64,000 bases of DNA from positions 93,473 through 157,472 of the forward strand of contig NZ_WIQU01000014.1 of assembly GCF_015732285.1 (NCBI RefSeq), given 5' to 3'. Under the pieces are notes generated by a model. The model was not told the origin of the DNA, ran no database searches, and saw only the letters and a program-made list of their open reading frames with translations. This DNA comes from Pectinatus frisingensis (GTDB taxonomy: Bacteria > Bacillota > Negativicutes > Selenomonadales > Selenomonadaceae). This document shows positions 35,325-46,100 of the stretch, one piece after another; the first letter of the stretch is position 1; every line of letters starts with the position of its first letter. A program made the translations under genes and the position numbers.

Positions 35325-36928
35325 TTTATATCTTCCACCCCGCTCAAGTTCAGTGCCGCATCATAAATTGCACGCGTAAGCTCAATATCACGGAGCATAT
35401 TCCCCCACAATACAGGACGGATCCCTTTCCACCGTGTTTCCAGGAAATCCTTGCATAAATTCACAGTGTCCTTTGACCATGGAACATCTTCCTTGTCAAT
35501 AGCACCAACACTGCGATACGCACAAAATGTTCCCTGACAGGTTCCCATTCCCAAGCGAGTACGTCTTCTCACATCACTAACTGTATGGCTTGTAGGTTCT
35601 CCGGCAATTTCTTCTATTTCAGCCCGCGTAACATTTTCGCATTCGCAAACCAGCTCTTTCATTTCCGGTTGTTTTTCAATACGTTCAATCACGCGTTCCA
35701 ATTTGTCATTACCAAGACGGGAAGATGCCAGTTCTGCACCATAGCTTGGAAATACAGCTTTAGCGCGGTTTATTAATTCAGGAGATGGATCATCAACAAG
35801 ATTTTCTTCCGCTGTATGACATTTTTCATTTACCCCTAATTGTTCACAGACCATGTTACAAACTTTTTCCGCCATCAACCTATACGTAGTAAACTTACCA
35901 CCACAAACGCTAAAGAAATGCTTAACACCTTCGTGAGCGTGATCCAAAGCAACAAATCCACGTGATGCACTTCGTCCTTTTGCATTAGGATCAGCACTGT
36001 ACAACGGCCTTGTACCGGCAAACACACGCAATATTCGATAGTCATAAATATTTTCGAAAGTAACTTCACCGACTTTCATCATTTCCACTACTTCTGCCGT
36101 TTCGGTGCTGGTATCATCTGGTGCACTATCAATTGATGTCGTTCCCAATATCGTTATTGAACCATGCGGCACAAAAATATCAGCATCAGATGATTTATGA
36201 AGACGATGAATAACCCGATTGCAAATGCGATGATTAAATGCTATCAAAGTTCCCTTACTGGGTTTTACATTCACGGTTAATCCTGCCAATTTGGCAACTT
36301 CTCCAGAAAAAGAACCCGCGGCACTAATAACAAAATCACAAGCGATTTTGTCTTCCCTGCCTGTCCATCTGTCACGTATCCTCACACCAACTACTTCACC
36401 ATTTTCCGTTTCAATGCCGGTAACTTCCATATAGGTCATGGCTTTGCCACCATACTTATTAGCTGATGCTACAGTCTGCCATAACAACCGAAATCCGTCA
36501 ATAGCTGCACCTGGACAACGATATGCCGACAATAATTTTCTACTCAGATTAGGTTCAAGTTTAAAAGCCTCATCCATAGAAATAGGTATCGCTGAAATAC
36601 CGCATTCAGCACACGATTTCACCCATTCGTGTTCATATTCTTCACTGTCTTCCGGAGCACGCACAAAAATACTTTCTGTAGCTTCTACACAATGACGTCC
36701 TATTCTGCGCAGGATAGTATTTTCTTCAATACATTCCTTTGCTGCTTCTTTATCTTTCACAGCATAACGACCACCGCTGTGGAGTAATCCATGAAACCTT
36801 GAACTTGTCCAATAGCCAAGATCATCACGCTCTACCAAAATAGTGTCTACTCCGCGCATTGAAAGGTCACGCAAAATGCCAACACCGGTAGCTCCACCGC
36901 CTATAACCACTACTGTTGTTTTTAACAT
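35321..36928 (-). CDS. glpA: Anaerobic glycerol-3-phosphate dehydrogenase subunit A
   Basis: 535 residues. The FAD fold VVIGGGATGVGILRDLSMRG (about 6-25) and DAO domain are followed by a BFD-like [2Fe-2S] domain near the C-terminus (CECENVTRAEI ... GMGTCQGTFC). Catalytic subunit of the GlpABC complex. The ATG at 36928 begins MLKTTVVV; AAGGAGG and GGGA lie upstream. The longer frame to 36967 has no family match. Confidence 0.94.
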   Translation of the reverse strand: MLKTTVVVIGGGATGVGILRDLSMRGVDTILVERDDLGYWTSSRFHGLLHSGGRYAVKDKEAAKECIEENTILRRIGRHCVEATESIFVRAPEDSEEYEHEWVKSCAECGISAIPISMDEAFKLEPNLSRKLLSAYRCPGAAIDGFRLLWQTVASANKYGGKAMTYMEVTGIETENGEVVGVRIRDRWTGREDKIACDFVISAAGSFSGEVAKLAGLTVNVKPSKGTLIAFNHRICNRVIHRLHKSSDADIFVPHGSITILGTTSIDSAPDDTSTETAEVVEMMKVGEVTFENIYDYRILRVFAGTRPLYSADPNAKGRSASRGFVALDHAHEGVKHFFSVCGGKFTTYRLMAEKVCNMVCEQLGVNEKCHTAEENLVDDPSPELINRAKAVFPSYGAELASSRLGNDKLERVIERIEKQPEMKELVCECENVTRAEIEEIAGEPTSHTVSDVRRRTRLGMGTCQGTFCAYRSVGAIDKEDVPWSKDTVNLCKDFLETRWKGIRPVLWGNMLRDIELTRAIYDAALNLSGVEDIK

Positions 36929-37032
36929 AGCTCTTCCCTTTTCCTCCTTGAGTTTATATATTACCAAAATCAGCTTTAAAGCTAAAGGCTAAAGATTCTG
37001 AATAACATATACTCTTATTACATTAGGATTTA

Positions 37033-37057
37033 ATTGTCAACATCAACAGTTGACAAT
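37033..37057. promoter_or_regulatory. Perfect dyad upstream of glpA
   Basis: ATTGTCAAC-(7 nt)-GTTGACAAT, 9-bp arms. The left arm read on the minus strand supplies a TTGACA that could be the -35 of glpA, with a poor TAAGAG 17 bp on. A candidate operator for a glycerol regulator. Confidence 0.45.
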
Positions 37058-37071
37058 CATGAACATAAATA

Positions 37072-37132
37072 ACCTTATATGTATTCATTAACAAGTTTTC
37101 ATCGTGCCCCTAACATGATGAACATATAAGGT
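37072..37132. promoter_or_regulatory. Two-stem structured element between glpK and glpA
   Basis: ACCTTATATGT (37072-37082) pairs with ACATATAAGGT (37122-37132). Inside, CATCGTG and CATGATG (37100-37120) form a second stem with one wobble, leaving a 17-nt one-sided bulge. It matches no riboswitch I know. Confidence 0.35.
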
Positions 37133-37189
37133 AACTTGATTATTATTATAAATCATAAACTAATTTATAGCAATAATTTTTACATGCAT

Positions 37190-37234
37190 ATAAGTAAAAT
37201 ATTCATTTCATATGAAGTTCAATATTTTACTTAT
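37190..37234. repeat. Perfect 14-bp-arm inverted repeat
   Basis: ATAAGTAAAATATT (37190-37203) and AATATTTTACTTAT (37221-37234) flank a loop with the small palindrome TTCATATGAA. No T tract follows, so it is not an ordinary terminator. Confidence 0.45.
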
Positions 37235-37251
37235 GAAGACAATAATAATAG

Positions 37252-37372
37252 CAAAAGCCACAGAAATTCATTAAAACTCCTGCGGCTTTGACTACTTTTT
37301 TTCTAATACTTTTACTAAAAATATAAACCATATCCTGGACGGATATTTAATATATAAAACATCCGTCCAGGA
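37252..37372 (-). terminator. Two terminator hairpins after glpK
   Basis: Nearest the gene, TCCTGGACGGAT (37333-37344) pairs perfectly with ATCCGTCCAGGA (about 37360-37371). Further on, AAAGCCACAG / CTGCGGCTTT (about 37254-37289) forms a second stem. Both lie before the glpA promoter region. Confidence 0.65.
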
Positions 37373-37423
37373 ATAATATTTAATTTTTAAATATTGACTC
37401 CTTAAATAACTTAAAAAGTTGAA

Positions 37424-38929
<1,506 letters not shown>

Positions 38930-38972
38930 CTAATATAATATGTCTTCATATACCCTTTATTTCATATATTCC

Positions 38973-39001
38973 AGTAATGAGCCCTAAACAGGCTCATTAC
39001 T
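38973..39001 (-). other. Hairpin between glpF and glpK
   Basis: AGTAATGAGCC pairs perfectly with GGCTCATTACT around a 7-nt loop. There is no T tract, so it may stabilise or process the glpF-glpK messenger rather than terminate it. Confidence 0.55.
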
Positions 39002-39035
39002 AAAAATCAGTTATAATTATAAATCAATAAATATA

Positions 39036-39764
39036 TTAAATAATACCAAATGCTTTAGCTACTACATAAGCCGCAAATCCACCAACCATTGGTGCAGCTA
39101 CCGGTACCCAGCTGTATCCCCAGTCAGATCCGCCTTTGCCGGCTATAGGTAAAATAGCATGTGCAATACGAGGTCCAAGGTCACGGGCAGGGTTCATTGC
39201 ATATCCGGTAGGACCACCAAGACTGACACCTAATGCCCAGATAAGCATGCCGACAAGATAAGGCCCAACGCCAGCGGGGAATTGACCGTTATTAGCATTG
39301 AACATACAAAAAATCATAAATACCAACATAAATGTAGCAATAAATTCGCATAAAAAGTTTGATCCATAGCTTCTAATGGCCGGTGCTGTACAAAAAACAC
39401 CAAGTTTTGATGCCGGATCTTCAGTAGCGCCCCAGTGCGGCAGATAAGCAAGCCATACAATTATGCCTCCAACGATACCGCCTAATATCTGTACAAACAT
39501 CGTTACTATTGCTTGATTGGCTGTATAAATACCACCCTTAAGCAACTTAGCCAAGGTAACTGCCGGGTTTAGATCGCCCTGTGGCGCCCCCAATGAAGTT
39601 GCTGCATAAACACCCAGCATAACTGCAAATCCCCATCCAACGGTTATTACTATCCATCCGCTGTTTTGTCCTTTTGAATGTTTCAAAGTACAGTCTGCAC
39701 AAACACCGCCCCCAAAAACAATTAGTACGGCGGTTCCAATAAACTCTCCAAATAAATTATCCAT
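39036..39764 (-). CDS. glpF: Glycerol uptake facilitator (aquaglyceroporin)
   Basis: 242 residues, six membrane helices and two half helices. The two NPA motifs read LNPAVTLAKLL (about 68) and MNPARDLGPRI (about 190); the Asp after the second NPA (NPARD) marks the glycerol-conducting branch. Lets glycerol diffuse into the cell, where GlpK traps it. Behind a consensus-like promoter and a long structured leader. Confidence 0.95.
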   Translation of the reverse strand: MDNLFGEFIGTAVLIVFGGGVCADCTLKHSKGQNSGWIVITVGWGFAVMLGVYAATSLGAPQGDLNPAVTLAKLLKGGIYTANQAIVTMFVQILGGIVGGIIVWLAYLPHWGATEDPASKLGVFCTAPAIRSYGSNFLCEFIATFMLVFMIFCMFNANNGQFPAGVGPYLVGMLIWALGVSLGGPTGYAMNPARDLGPRIAHAILPIAGKGGSDWGYSWVPVAAPMVGGFAAYVVAKAFGII

Positions 39765-39790
39765 TTATAAATCCCCCTTGATAAATATAA

Positions 39791-39863
39791 AAACTGTCCG
39801 CCCACAACACGGCTTCCCTATTCCTTGCTCCCTTCTTTTTATTGCGTTGCACAGCGGTGTTTA
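39791..39863 (-). promoter_or_regulatory. Candidate structured RNA leader of glpF
   Basis: In the glpF 5' leader, AAAC-A-CCGC pairs with GCGG-ACA-GTTT, and CAAC with GTTG inside, separated by a TGTG/TGG internal loop. The enclosed part is purine-rich (AAGGGAGC, AAGGAATAGGG). I recognise no known riboswitch. Confidence 0.4.
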
Positions 39864-39951
39864 ACTATGTTGACTATAATACACTATTTTTCTATAATAA
39901 TTAATTTTTGTAATTTTTATAATTTTTGTTTAAGTTCTATTGAGTGAATTT

Positions 39952-39981
39952 ATTATATCATAACTTATTTCCATAAGTCAA
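39952..39981 (-). promoter_or_regulatory. glpF promoter with dyad in spacer
   Basis: Minus strand TTGACT (39976-39981), 18-bp spacer, TATAAT (39952-39957). The spacer and -35 edge hold ACTTAT-TTCC-ATAAGT (39963-39978), a perfect dyad and likely repressor site. The leader is then about 180 nt. Confidence 0.65.
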
Positions 39982-40061
39982 CTAATTGCAAGTTAAAATT
40001 ATCTGGCATTTTTGATAGTTAAAAAAACTTTGTTTAGTTCTTTTATTCCCACTAATTAGCC

Positions 40062-40100
40062 GCTATATATAAACTATTATAAAAATAATTTATATATAGC
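40062..40100. terminator. Long hairpin after the YitT gene
   Basis: GCTATATATAAA pairs with TTTATATATAGC, extended by ATTAT/ATAAT inside. No T tract; probably ends the YitT transcript by position. Confidence 0.5.
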
Positions 40101-40111
40101 TCAACAACGAT

Positions 40112-40972
40112 TTACTTTTTAAATCGTCCACCGATTATATCATTGACCTTATATATAGTGACAAAAGCCATATCGTCAACATCTAAAACAGTTGTTTTAA
40201 GTTTATCAATTTCCAGTCTGGTAACAACACAATAAAGAATTTTTTTCGTTTCACCGGAATATCCGCCTTCACCATGCAGTAAAGTAACACCTCTTCCCAA
40301 TTCGTTGACAAGTTTATCAGCGACCAGATCATAACATGATGTTACTATCATTACCGCATAGGATTCTTCCAATCCCTGAATAACCACATCTATTGTCCGG
40401 GCAATTATAAAGTAAGCCACCAGGGAATACATTGCATTATCCCAGCCAAATATCAGTCCTGCACCGCTCAAAATGAACAGGTTAATAAACATAACTATTT
40501 CGCCAACGGAAAAAACACTCTTTTTATCTAAAATAATAGCAACCATTTCCGTTCCATCAAGTGAGCCGCCATTTCTGATAATAAGTCCAACACCAAGACC
40601 CGTTATTATCCCGCCGAATACTGTAGCCAAAAATGGTGTATCCGTCACCTCAGCTATTGGAACAAATACACTTGTCCAGCCAGAAAGACAAATAATCGCA
40701 AAAACACTGGATATAACAAACGATTTGCCGATATGGCGATATCCCAAATATAAAAACGGAATATTTAAGACCGTTAGAAAAGCCCCCAATGGCAGCCCCG
40801 TAAGATAGCTGCCCATTATTGATAAGCCGACAACACCGCCATCGATAATGTTATTAGGAACCAGGAACAGTTCCAGACCAATTGCCGTTATAATAGAACC
40901 AATAAATAAAAACAAGTATTTTAATATATAATCAAAGTATTGATGTCCATTATGCGCATGCTGTTTATTCAA
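40112..40972 (-). CDS. YitT family membrane protein (DUF161 + DUF2179)
   Basis: 286 residues. Five or six N-terminal membrane helices (GSIITAIGLELFLVPNNIIDGGVVGLS is the family opening; GIITGLGVGLIIRNGGSLDGTEMVAI is the repeat) and a soluble C-terminal DUF2179 domain (about 215-286, with HGEGGYSGETKKILYCVVTRLE). YitT-like proteins are widespread in Firmicutes and of unknown function. It is apart from the glycerol genes, separated by a hairpin. Confidence 0.85.
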   Translation of the reverse strand: MNKQHAHNGHQYFDYILKYLFLFIGSIITAIGLELFLVPNNIIDGGVVGLSIMGSYLTGLPLGAFLTVLNIPFLYLGYRHIGKSFVISSVFAIICLSGWTSVFVPIAEVTDTPFLATVFGGIITGLGVGLIIRNGGSLDGTEMVAIILDKKSVFSVGEIVMFINLFILSGAGLIFGWDNAMYSLVAYFIIARTIDVVIQGLEESYAVMIVTSCYDLVADKLVNELGRGVTLLHGEGGYSGETKKILYCVVTRLEIDKLKTTVLDVDDMAFVTIYKVNDIIGGRFKK

Positions 40973-41016
40973 ATATCAATTCATCCTATCCTTCTTTACC
41001 TATATTATCATATTTT

Positions 41017-41691
41017 TCACGGAAGAATACTCTGTAAGTATGTTTTTACAAGAGTTACCGCATCCTTATTTTTATGATACTCATCACTAAGATTTTGCTG
41101 TAATTGCGAAAGTTGCTGTCCTGTAGTCTCCAATTTAGCCAAACTACTATTTATCTCATCAATCTTAGACTGTATTTCGGCAGTAGCCGTAGTACGCTTT
41201 GCAGTTGCCCCGATCTTTGCTTTTTCCCGTTCAGGAGTTTTCCCCGAAATTTTATCAGCAACACTTCCCAGCCATTCTCCGAAACTTTGAGGAGTATCTT
41301 CATCCGACTGTTTATACAGCTCTTTTCGTTCATCTTCCAAATGCTGACGCTGCTGTTCCAAGCTGCGCTGCTGCATTTTTATGTCAGACCGCTGCCTATC
41401 TATCATTTGCTGCTGATGGATATTATCATTTTCAGCCATTTGTTGTTTATCATTATAGTAAGATGAAAGTAAAAAGCCACACAAAAGTGCTATTACAAAT
41501 ACTGCAGCCAAAATAATCAACCTTGACTCACTACTTATACGTTTTTGCCAAAAATGTAATGATCTGCCATGTTTAGTATTGTTCGCATCTTCTATTTCAA
41601 TATCATGCCGTTTAGCACCAATAATTTTATGCTGTGAAACGGGTTCAATTTTACGGGTATTTTCGAATTCTTCGTTAGAATTATTACTCAT
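41017..41691 (-). CDS. Single-pass membrane protein with coiled coil, unknown
   Basis: 224 residues. A charged cytoplasmic N-terminus of about 55, one membrane helix (LIILAAVFVIALLCGFLLSS, about 58-77), then a Gln-rich coiled coil (RQRSDIKMQQRSLEQQ..., about 90-125), a short globular part FGEWLGSVADKISGK and a second coiled coil to the end. I do not recognise the family. The ATG at 41691 overlaps the end of the DUF3783 gene (ATGAGTAA), so they are co-translated. The predicted topology puts the coiled coils outside the cytoplasm. Confidence 0.7.
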   Translation of the reverse strand: MSNNSNEEFENTRKIEPVSQHKIIGAKRHDIEIEDANNTKHGRSLHFWQKRISSESRLIILAAVFVIALLCGFLLSSYYNDKQQMAENDNIHQQQMIDRQRSDIKMQQRSLEQQRQHLEDERKELYKQSDEDTPQSFGEWLGSVADKISGKTPEREKAKIGATAKRTTATAEIQSKIDEINSSLAKLETTGQQLSQLQQNLSDEYHKNKDAVTLVKTYLQSILP

Positions 41692-42100
41692 GATCCTCCC
41701 GCTTTTTTTGCAGTTCAATCATTGCCCCATGTTCCTTTTGCATAGTAATACAAAGCCTTTTCAATGTCCAAAAACGGTTTAGTGGAGTTACAACTGCTTT
41801 GTATAGGCTTATTATATCAGCATTTTTCATTTTTGCCAAAACTTCATCTAAATGTTTATTATTTATATTATGAAATATTATTACCTTATGATTAAAATCA
41901 AAATCTTCCTCACCTGTATTGTTTGCCCCTGAAAAGCCTTTAAGGTTTAGCAGGAATCCCACTTTCTGATTGAAATCAGCCTTATCAACTATAGTTTGTT
42001 TTATATTATGTAAAGTAAAAAATTCACACGTTTTAGCTAAATCATTCTGATCGATAAAATTATACAAAAGCACCCTTGCTTCTTTTTGACTTTTTTTCAT
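41684..42100 (-). CDS. DUF3783-like protein
   Basis: 138 residues, soluble. The pattern ARVLLYNF near the start, VDKADFNQKVGFLLNLKGF in the middle and SLYKAVVTPLNRFWTLKRL near the end fits DUF3783, a family seen in Firmicutes with unknown function. It is co-translated with the coiled-coil membrane protein. It may be a regulatory or docking partner; this is only inference from linkage. Confidence 0.65.
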   Translation of the reverse strand: MKKSQKEARVLLYNFIDQNDLAKTCEFFTLHNIKQTIVDKADFNQKVGFLLNLKGFSGANNTGEEDFDFNHKVIIFHNINNKHLDEVLAKMKNADIISLYKAVVTPLNRFWTLKRLCITMQKEHGAMIELQKKREDHE

Positions 42101-42310
42101 TTTGACTCACACCTCACAGCTACTATTATACTTGATAACCAACAGTATCTCAACGCTGATGATTTTTTTCATATCCTATACTTCTTTATTCTACAATAAT
42201 TTTCCTAATAATAATTAAAATTCATATTATTTATAATCGTAAAATATGATTTTCAATCGAAAAAAATCTTATATTTTTTATATTTATAAAAAAGCCTAGT
42301 CAAAAATTGC

Positions 42311-43369
42311 TCATTTTGCCAAATCCCGCTTAATAATATTGACTAAATCAGTTTCATTAGTTTCCAGTGTTTTAGCTCGTTTTAAATTACTTTCAGCTTC
42401 ACGCAGACTTTTGATTTCCTTGTCATCAAGCCATTTGACATAATTTTCATAGTAAGCTATATACAAATCACAAATTTTCAAACGCAGCCGCTGTAACGTT
42501 TCTGCTGATTTGGGCACACTGACCGCAGCCAATGCTTCCTTCAGCATATGCCAATGCGGTAACATATTATCATTTATAATATTTTTTAAATTATTACGCA
42601 CATCATTATTGCCAATACTGCCCGTATCTTTTATATCCTGAAGCTGTCCGTCAATGTTCTTGAAGGTTTTATCATGTTCGGTCATCAATGCATCTGTCTT
42701 ACTCACATAGGAAAGCATTTCCTGACGACGTTTTTCATTAAGGAGTTTTAAAAAATCAGAAAAATTTTCTACTTTTACCATTTCCCAATGTCCGTCAGCC
42801 TGCTGTTCCATAGTAACATTAAAGGCAAATGGTTCATCAATTTCATTTTGCACTACATCGACTTCCAGTAAAGCTTTCTTGGTCTGTTTATCAATGCTTA
42901 CCAATTTATAACTATTGTAAGTCAAATTATTTAAACCTGAGGTTTGTAACAAATCAGCATAGTCAGATGTTCCGGTTGATTGATCATCAGAATTCTGCTT
43001 AACTGCCACTTCACCGTATGTCACATAATCAGTTAAGGCTTCATCAAACCCTTTTATGAAAGCTTTTTTAAATATTGAAGAATATTCCTGCATTGCAAAA
43101 CCTGTACCGTCCACCGACTGCTGATCAGCATGGACAATACTTTCTGTCACGGAATCGGCCAAATCATCAAGCAAAGCTTTTCTATCCACATATTTGTTAA
43201 ATGTTTTTACATCGTGCTCAGCTATAGAAGTTCCAATCTTTTTTATTGCATAATCAGGTGTTTTTACATAATAACCGAAATACCAGTATAATGTACCACA
43301 ACTTATCAAAATTACAATGATTCCTGCGATGGCTGCCTTTATCTTGAAATTACTAACAATGCGTTTCAT
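42311..43369 (-). CDS. DUF2939-like membrane-anchored protein
   Basis: 352 residues. One N-terminal membrane helix (about 9-29, IKAAIAGIIVILISCGTLYWYFGYY), then TPDYAIKKIGTSIAEHDVKTFNKYVD, typical of DUF2939-like proteins that follow a signal anchor. Then a mixed domain and a helical C-terminal part (about 200-350). GGGAGG lies 8 nt before the ATG at 43369. It reads in the same direction as the two genes after it but 210 bases apart. The function is unknown; probably outside the cytoplasmic membrane. Confidence 0.7.
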   Translation of the reverse strand: MKRIVSNFKIKAAIAGIIVILISCGTLYWYFGYYVKTPDYAIKKIGTSIAEHDVKTFNKYVDRKALLDDLADSVTESIVHADQQSVDGTGFAMQEYSSIFKKAFIKGFDEALTDYVTYGEVAVKQNSDDQSTGTSDYADLLQTSGLNNLTYNSYKLVSIDKQTKKALLEVDVVQNEIDEPFAFNVTMEQQADGHWEMVKVENFSDFLKLLNEKRRQEMLSYVSKTDALMTEHDKTFKNIDGQLQDIKDTGSIGNNDVRNNLKNIINDNMLPHWHMLKEALAAVSVPKSAETLQRLRLKICDLYIAYYENYVKWLDDKEIKSLREAESNLKRAKTLETNETDLVNIIKRDLAK

Positions 43370-43520
43370 GTTCAACACCTCCCGGCTTATATAAATCATT
43401 TCATATTATGACAGCTTGTCAGTTTTTCCGCAAGAGCAATAAATTAAAAAACTCCCAGTTTACAAACATACTTTCTCATAATATTTCACATATATTCAAC
43501 TTTCATCCTTTTTACATAAA

Positions 43521-43558
43521 TACAAGGCTGTTCCCCATATTTTGGAAACAGCCTTGTA
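43521..43558 (-). terminator. Terminator of the MFS gene
   Basis: TACAAGGCTGTT..CC pairs with GG..AACAGCCTTGTA, with one mismatch; good on either strand. Confidence 0.75.
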
Positions 43559-43648
43559 TTTTTATCAGCGCTTTTACTATAAGGACAAAACCATCATACG
43601 AAATATTGTCCATATCTTTCCAAACAATTTATCGGGAAATATATCAAA

Positions 43649-44866
43649 TCATTCGTAATCAATCAAAGTATCTTCCTGCGCGGCCATTCTTGTCTGCCCA
43701 CCTGCTCTTCTGCCGTAAAGCAAATAATACAATATCAAACATATTACTGCCGTACAGGCAGCTACAACATAAAGATTTTGAAAAGTCAATGTTGAATGCA
43801 GGCTTCCCAAAATATACGGACCTACTCCCAATCCAAAATCAAGTGCCACAAAGTAAGTTGATAAAGCCACACTTACCCGATGTGATGGGGTGAGTTTTAT
43901 ACACACTGCCTGACCGTTAGACATGAATGTCCCATATCCCAGTCCGACAAACACACCTGCAAGTAATAGAATCGGCGATGTATGCGTAATGCTAAGTAAA
44001 AACAATCCGACCGCCAGACAAACATAGCAGGGATACAAAACATAATTTTCCCCTTTACGGTCGAAAATGACCCCCGTAATCGGACGTGTAACTGTAATCA
44101 CTACTGCATAAACTACAAAAAAGAACGTACCTGCGTCAGCCAAATTTATCTCTCTAGTATATGCAGCCAAAAAACTTAACACACTGGAATAGGCAAATCC
44201 CATCAAAAAGCCAATTACTGAAATGATCAATACACGTGATTCTACATAATTATCAAATGTATACTTTTTCATCTGTTTACGCTGAATTGCCGTAAGATTT
44301 ATTTCCTTTACATCAAGCGCAAAACATCCTATTACGCATAACACAATAAGTACCACACAAGTGACAATTATAACCGTAAAATTGGCCACTATCATCAACA
44401 GCATGCCGAGGAACGGTCCGATAGCCGCAGCTAGACTGGTACTTAATCCATAATAATTTATGCCTTCACCGCGGCGCTCTTCCGGAATGCAATTGGCAAT
44501 TATCGTATTTGTGGCTGTAGAAATAACACCATAAGCCATTCCGTTCAAAAACCGTATTATATACATCATAGTTAAATTAGGAATATAAAAATACATCAAT
44601 GTAGTTATTAAATAAAAGAATATGCCAAAATATAATGTTCTTTTCCTGCCATATAGTTCAATTTCTTTTCCTAATTGTAATCTGGCCATCAGTGTTCCTA
44701 AAATATAAATTCCTGAAGCCAGTCCGGCTTCACTCAAAGAAGCCTTCAGCTGATCTTTAGCCACAACAGCTATTATAACCATCAATAAATAATAAATAAG
44801 ATACACAACAAAATTTATACCCGTATCAAGCATAAAATTTCTGTTAAACAAGGACCTGCCCTTCAT
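43649..44866 (-). CDS. MFS transporter
   Basis: 405 residues, about twelve membrane helices. GRKRTLYFG follows the second helix (motif A type), IIRFLNGMAYGVISTATNTIIANCIPEERRGEGINYYG is the fourth-fifth helix region, and GVIFDRKGENYVLYP repeats motif A in the second half. It resembles drug/siderophore-exporting MFS proteins. No substrate hint. It is next to a LysR gene that reads the same way but ends at its own terminator. Confidence 0.82.
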   Translation of the reverse strand: MKGRSLFNRNFMLDTGINFVVYLIYYLLMVIIAVVAKDQLKASLSEAGLASGIYILGTLMARLQLGKEIELYGRKRTLYFGIFFYLITTLMYFYIPNLTMMYIIRFLNGMAYGVISTATNTIIANCIPEERRGEGINYYGLSTSLAAAIGPFLGMLLMIVANFTVIIVTCVVLIVLCVIGCFALDVKEINLTAIQRKQMKKYTFDNYVESRVLIISVIGFLMGFAYSSVLSFLAAYTREINLADAGTFFFVVYAVVITVTRPITGVIFDRKGENYVLYPCYVCLAVGLFLLSITHTSPILLLAGVFVGLGYGTFMSNGQAVCIKLTPSHRVSVALSTYFVALDFGLGVGPYILGSLHSTLTFQNLYVVAACTAVICLILYYLLYGRRAGGQTRMAAQEDTLIDYE

Positions 44867-44946
44867 TATTCCATCTCCACTTTTATTTTAAAATGAATTA
44901 ACATCGCCCATTATATACTTTTAAAATAACTTTGTATAACAAAAGA

Positions 44947-44989
44947 AAATGATATCTGCCATAATATAATCTTATGGCAGATATCATTT
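44947..44989 (-). terminator. Terminator of the LysR gene
   Basis: AAATGATATCTGCCATAA pairs perfectly with TTATGGCAGATATCATTT (18 bp, 7-nt loop), then a T-rich stretch. Confidence 0.85.
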
Positions 44990-45023
44990 CTTTCGAAGAA
45001 TGAAAGACTTTATTGTTTTTATA

Positions 45024-45911
45024 TTATGTTTTATACAAATTTCTTATATGATCAATAAATACTTTCATTATTTTATACTTAGGATTATCAGATTTATACA
45101 TCAAGTAACATTTAAGAATAAATTCTGGCTGCATGTCATAATAACCTTCATTTATTCCCATTGCATTCAGCAATCGCTCAGAAAGGATTGCCCCTGTCTC
45201 ATTTTGCTGACAATAATGCATTATTGCATAAGGTGTTGACAACCATGCCTGTACATGAGGCACTGCCTTATTAATCATAAGATAATCATGAATTATCGAA
45301 TTCATTAAATACTGTGGTGCATATTGTGCCAATGGATATGAAGTGATAACTGCGGTTTCTACTTTTTCTATTTTTAAACAAAGCTGTGGGGCATAATATA
45401 CCATCTTCTCATCAGCAAAAAATACTCTTTCATATCCTGTCGTATCTAATTGAGGCAGGGAAAAAGTCGATATTACATCCAGCCTGCCAATTTTCAACCG
45501 GTGCAGCAACTCATATGCTTCCAAATTGTATACATTTATCGGCAAATTTATATTATGTTCCTGAAAGTATGCTAAATGCTGATTCATCAAAACATCTCCC
45601 AATGACATCAACGTACCAACATTCAATGGGATCATTCTACCTTGCAGTTTTTTTACATCATATACACATTTCGATAATTCATTGATAATTTTTTGTACGC
45701 GCTGCAAAAATTGTTCTCCTGATGCAGTTAATTCACTACCTCGATTAGTTCGTGTTATCAACTGAACACCGAGTAACTCTTCCAGTTTTTTCATTTGAAA
45801 ACTAAAAGCTGCCTGAGTTATATTAGCTTCCTTTGCCGCTGCGGTGAAATTTTTTACCCGAGCATAAATAATAAAATTTTCTAACTGCTGAATACTTGGT
45901 AATTGCTGCAC
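45024..45911 (-). CDS. LysR family transcriptional regulator
   Basis: 295 residues. The helix-turn-helix is at about 7-65 (NFTAAAKEANITQAAFSFQMKKLEE in outline), followed by a substrate-binding domain with VGTLMSLGDVLMNQHLAYF. It is the only one of the three LysR genes here without an ATAG-N7-CTAT dyad just upstream. Its target is uncertain: the MFS gene downstream or cycA upstream. Confidence 0.82.
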   Translation of the reverse strand: MQQLPSIQQLENFIIYARVKNFTAAAKEANITQAAFSFQMKKLEELLGVQLITRTNRGSELTASGEQFLQRVQKIINELSKCVYDVKKLQGRMIPLNVGTLMSLGDVLMNQHLAYFQEHNINLPINVYNLEAYELLHRLKIGRLDVISTFSLPQLDTTGYERVFFADEKMVYYAPQLCLKIEKVETAVITSYPLAQYAPQYLMNSIIHDYLMINKAVPHVQAWLSTPYAIMHYCQQNETGAILSERLLNAMGINEGYYDMQPEFILKCYLMYKSDNPKYKIMKVFIDHIRNLYKT

Positions 45912-46035
45912 GCTTTACTGTCCTCCACTATATTTTTCCATTATCACATAATATAAAAAAACACATAAATTAGCCATATAAAGATTTATTTTACTTTATT
46001 ATTTATTTCAATGCAAAACGGATTTATAAAAATAA

Positions 46036-46069
46036 TGCACTTTTCCAATCAAATTAATGGAAAAGTGCA
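46036..46069 (-). terminator. Terminator of cycA
   Basis: TGCACTTTTCCA pairs with TGGAAAAGTGCA (12 bp), followed on the minus strand by a T-rich tail. Confidence 0.8.
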
Positions 46070-46100
46070 CTGTAATATTATTAATTTCTACATTGTCACA

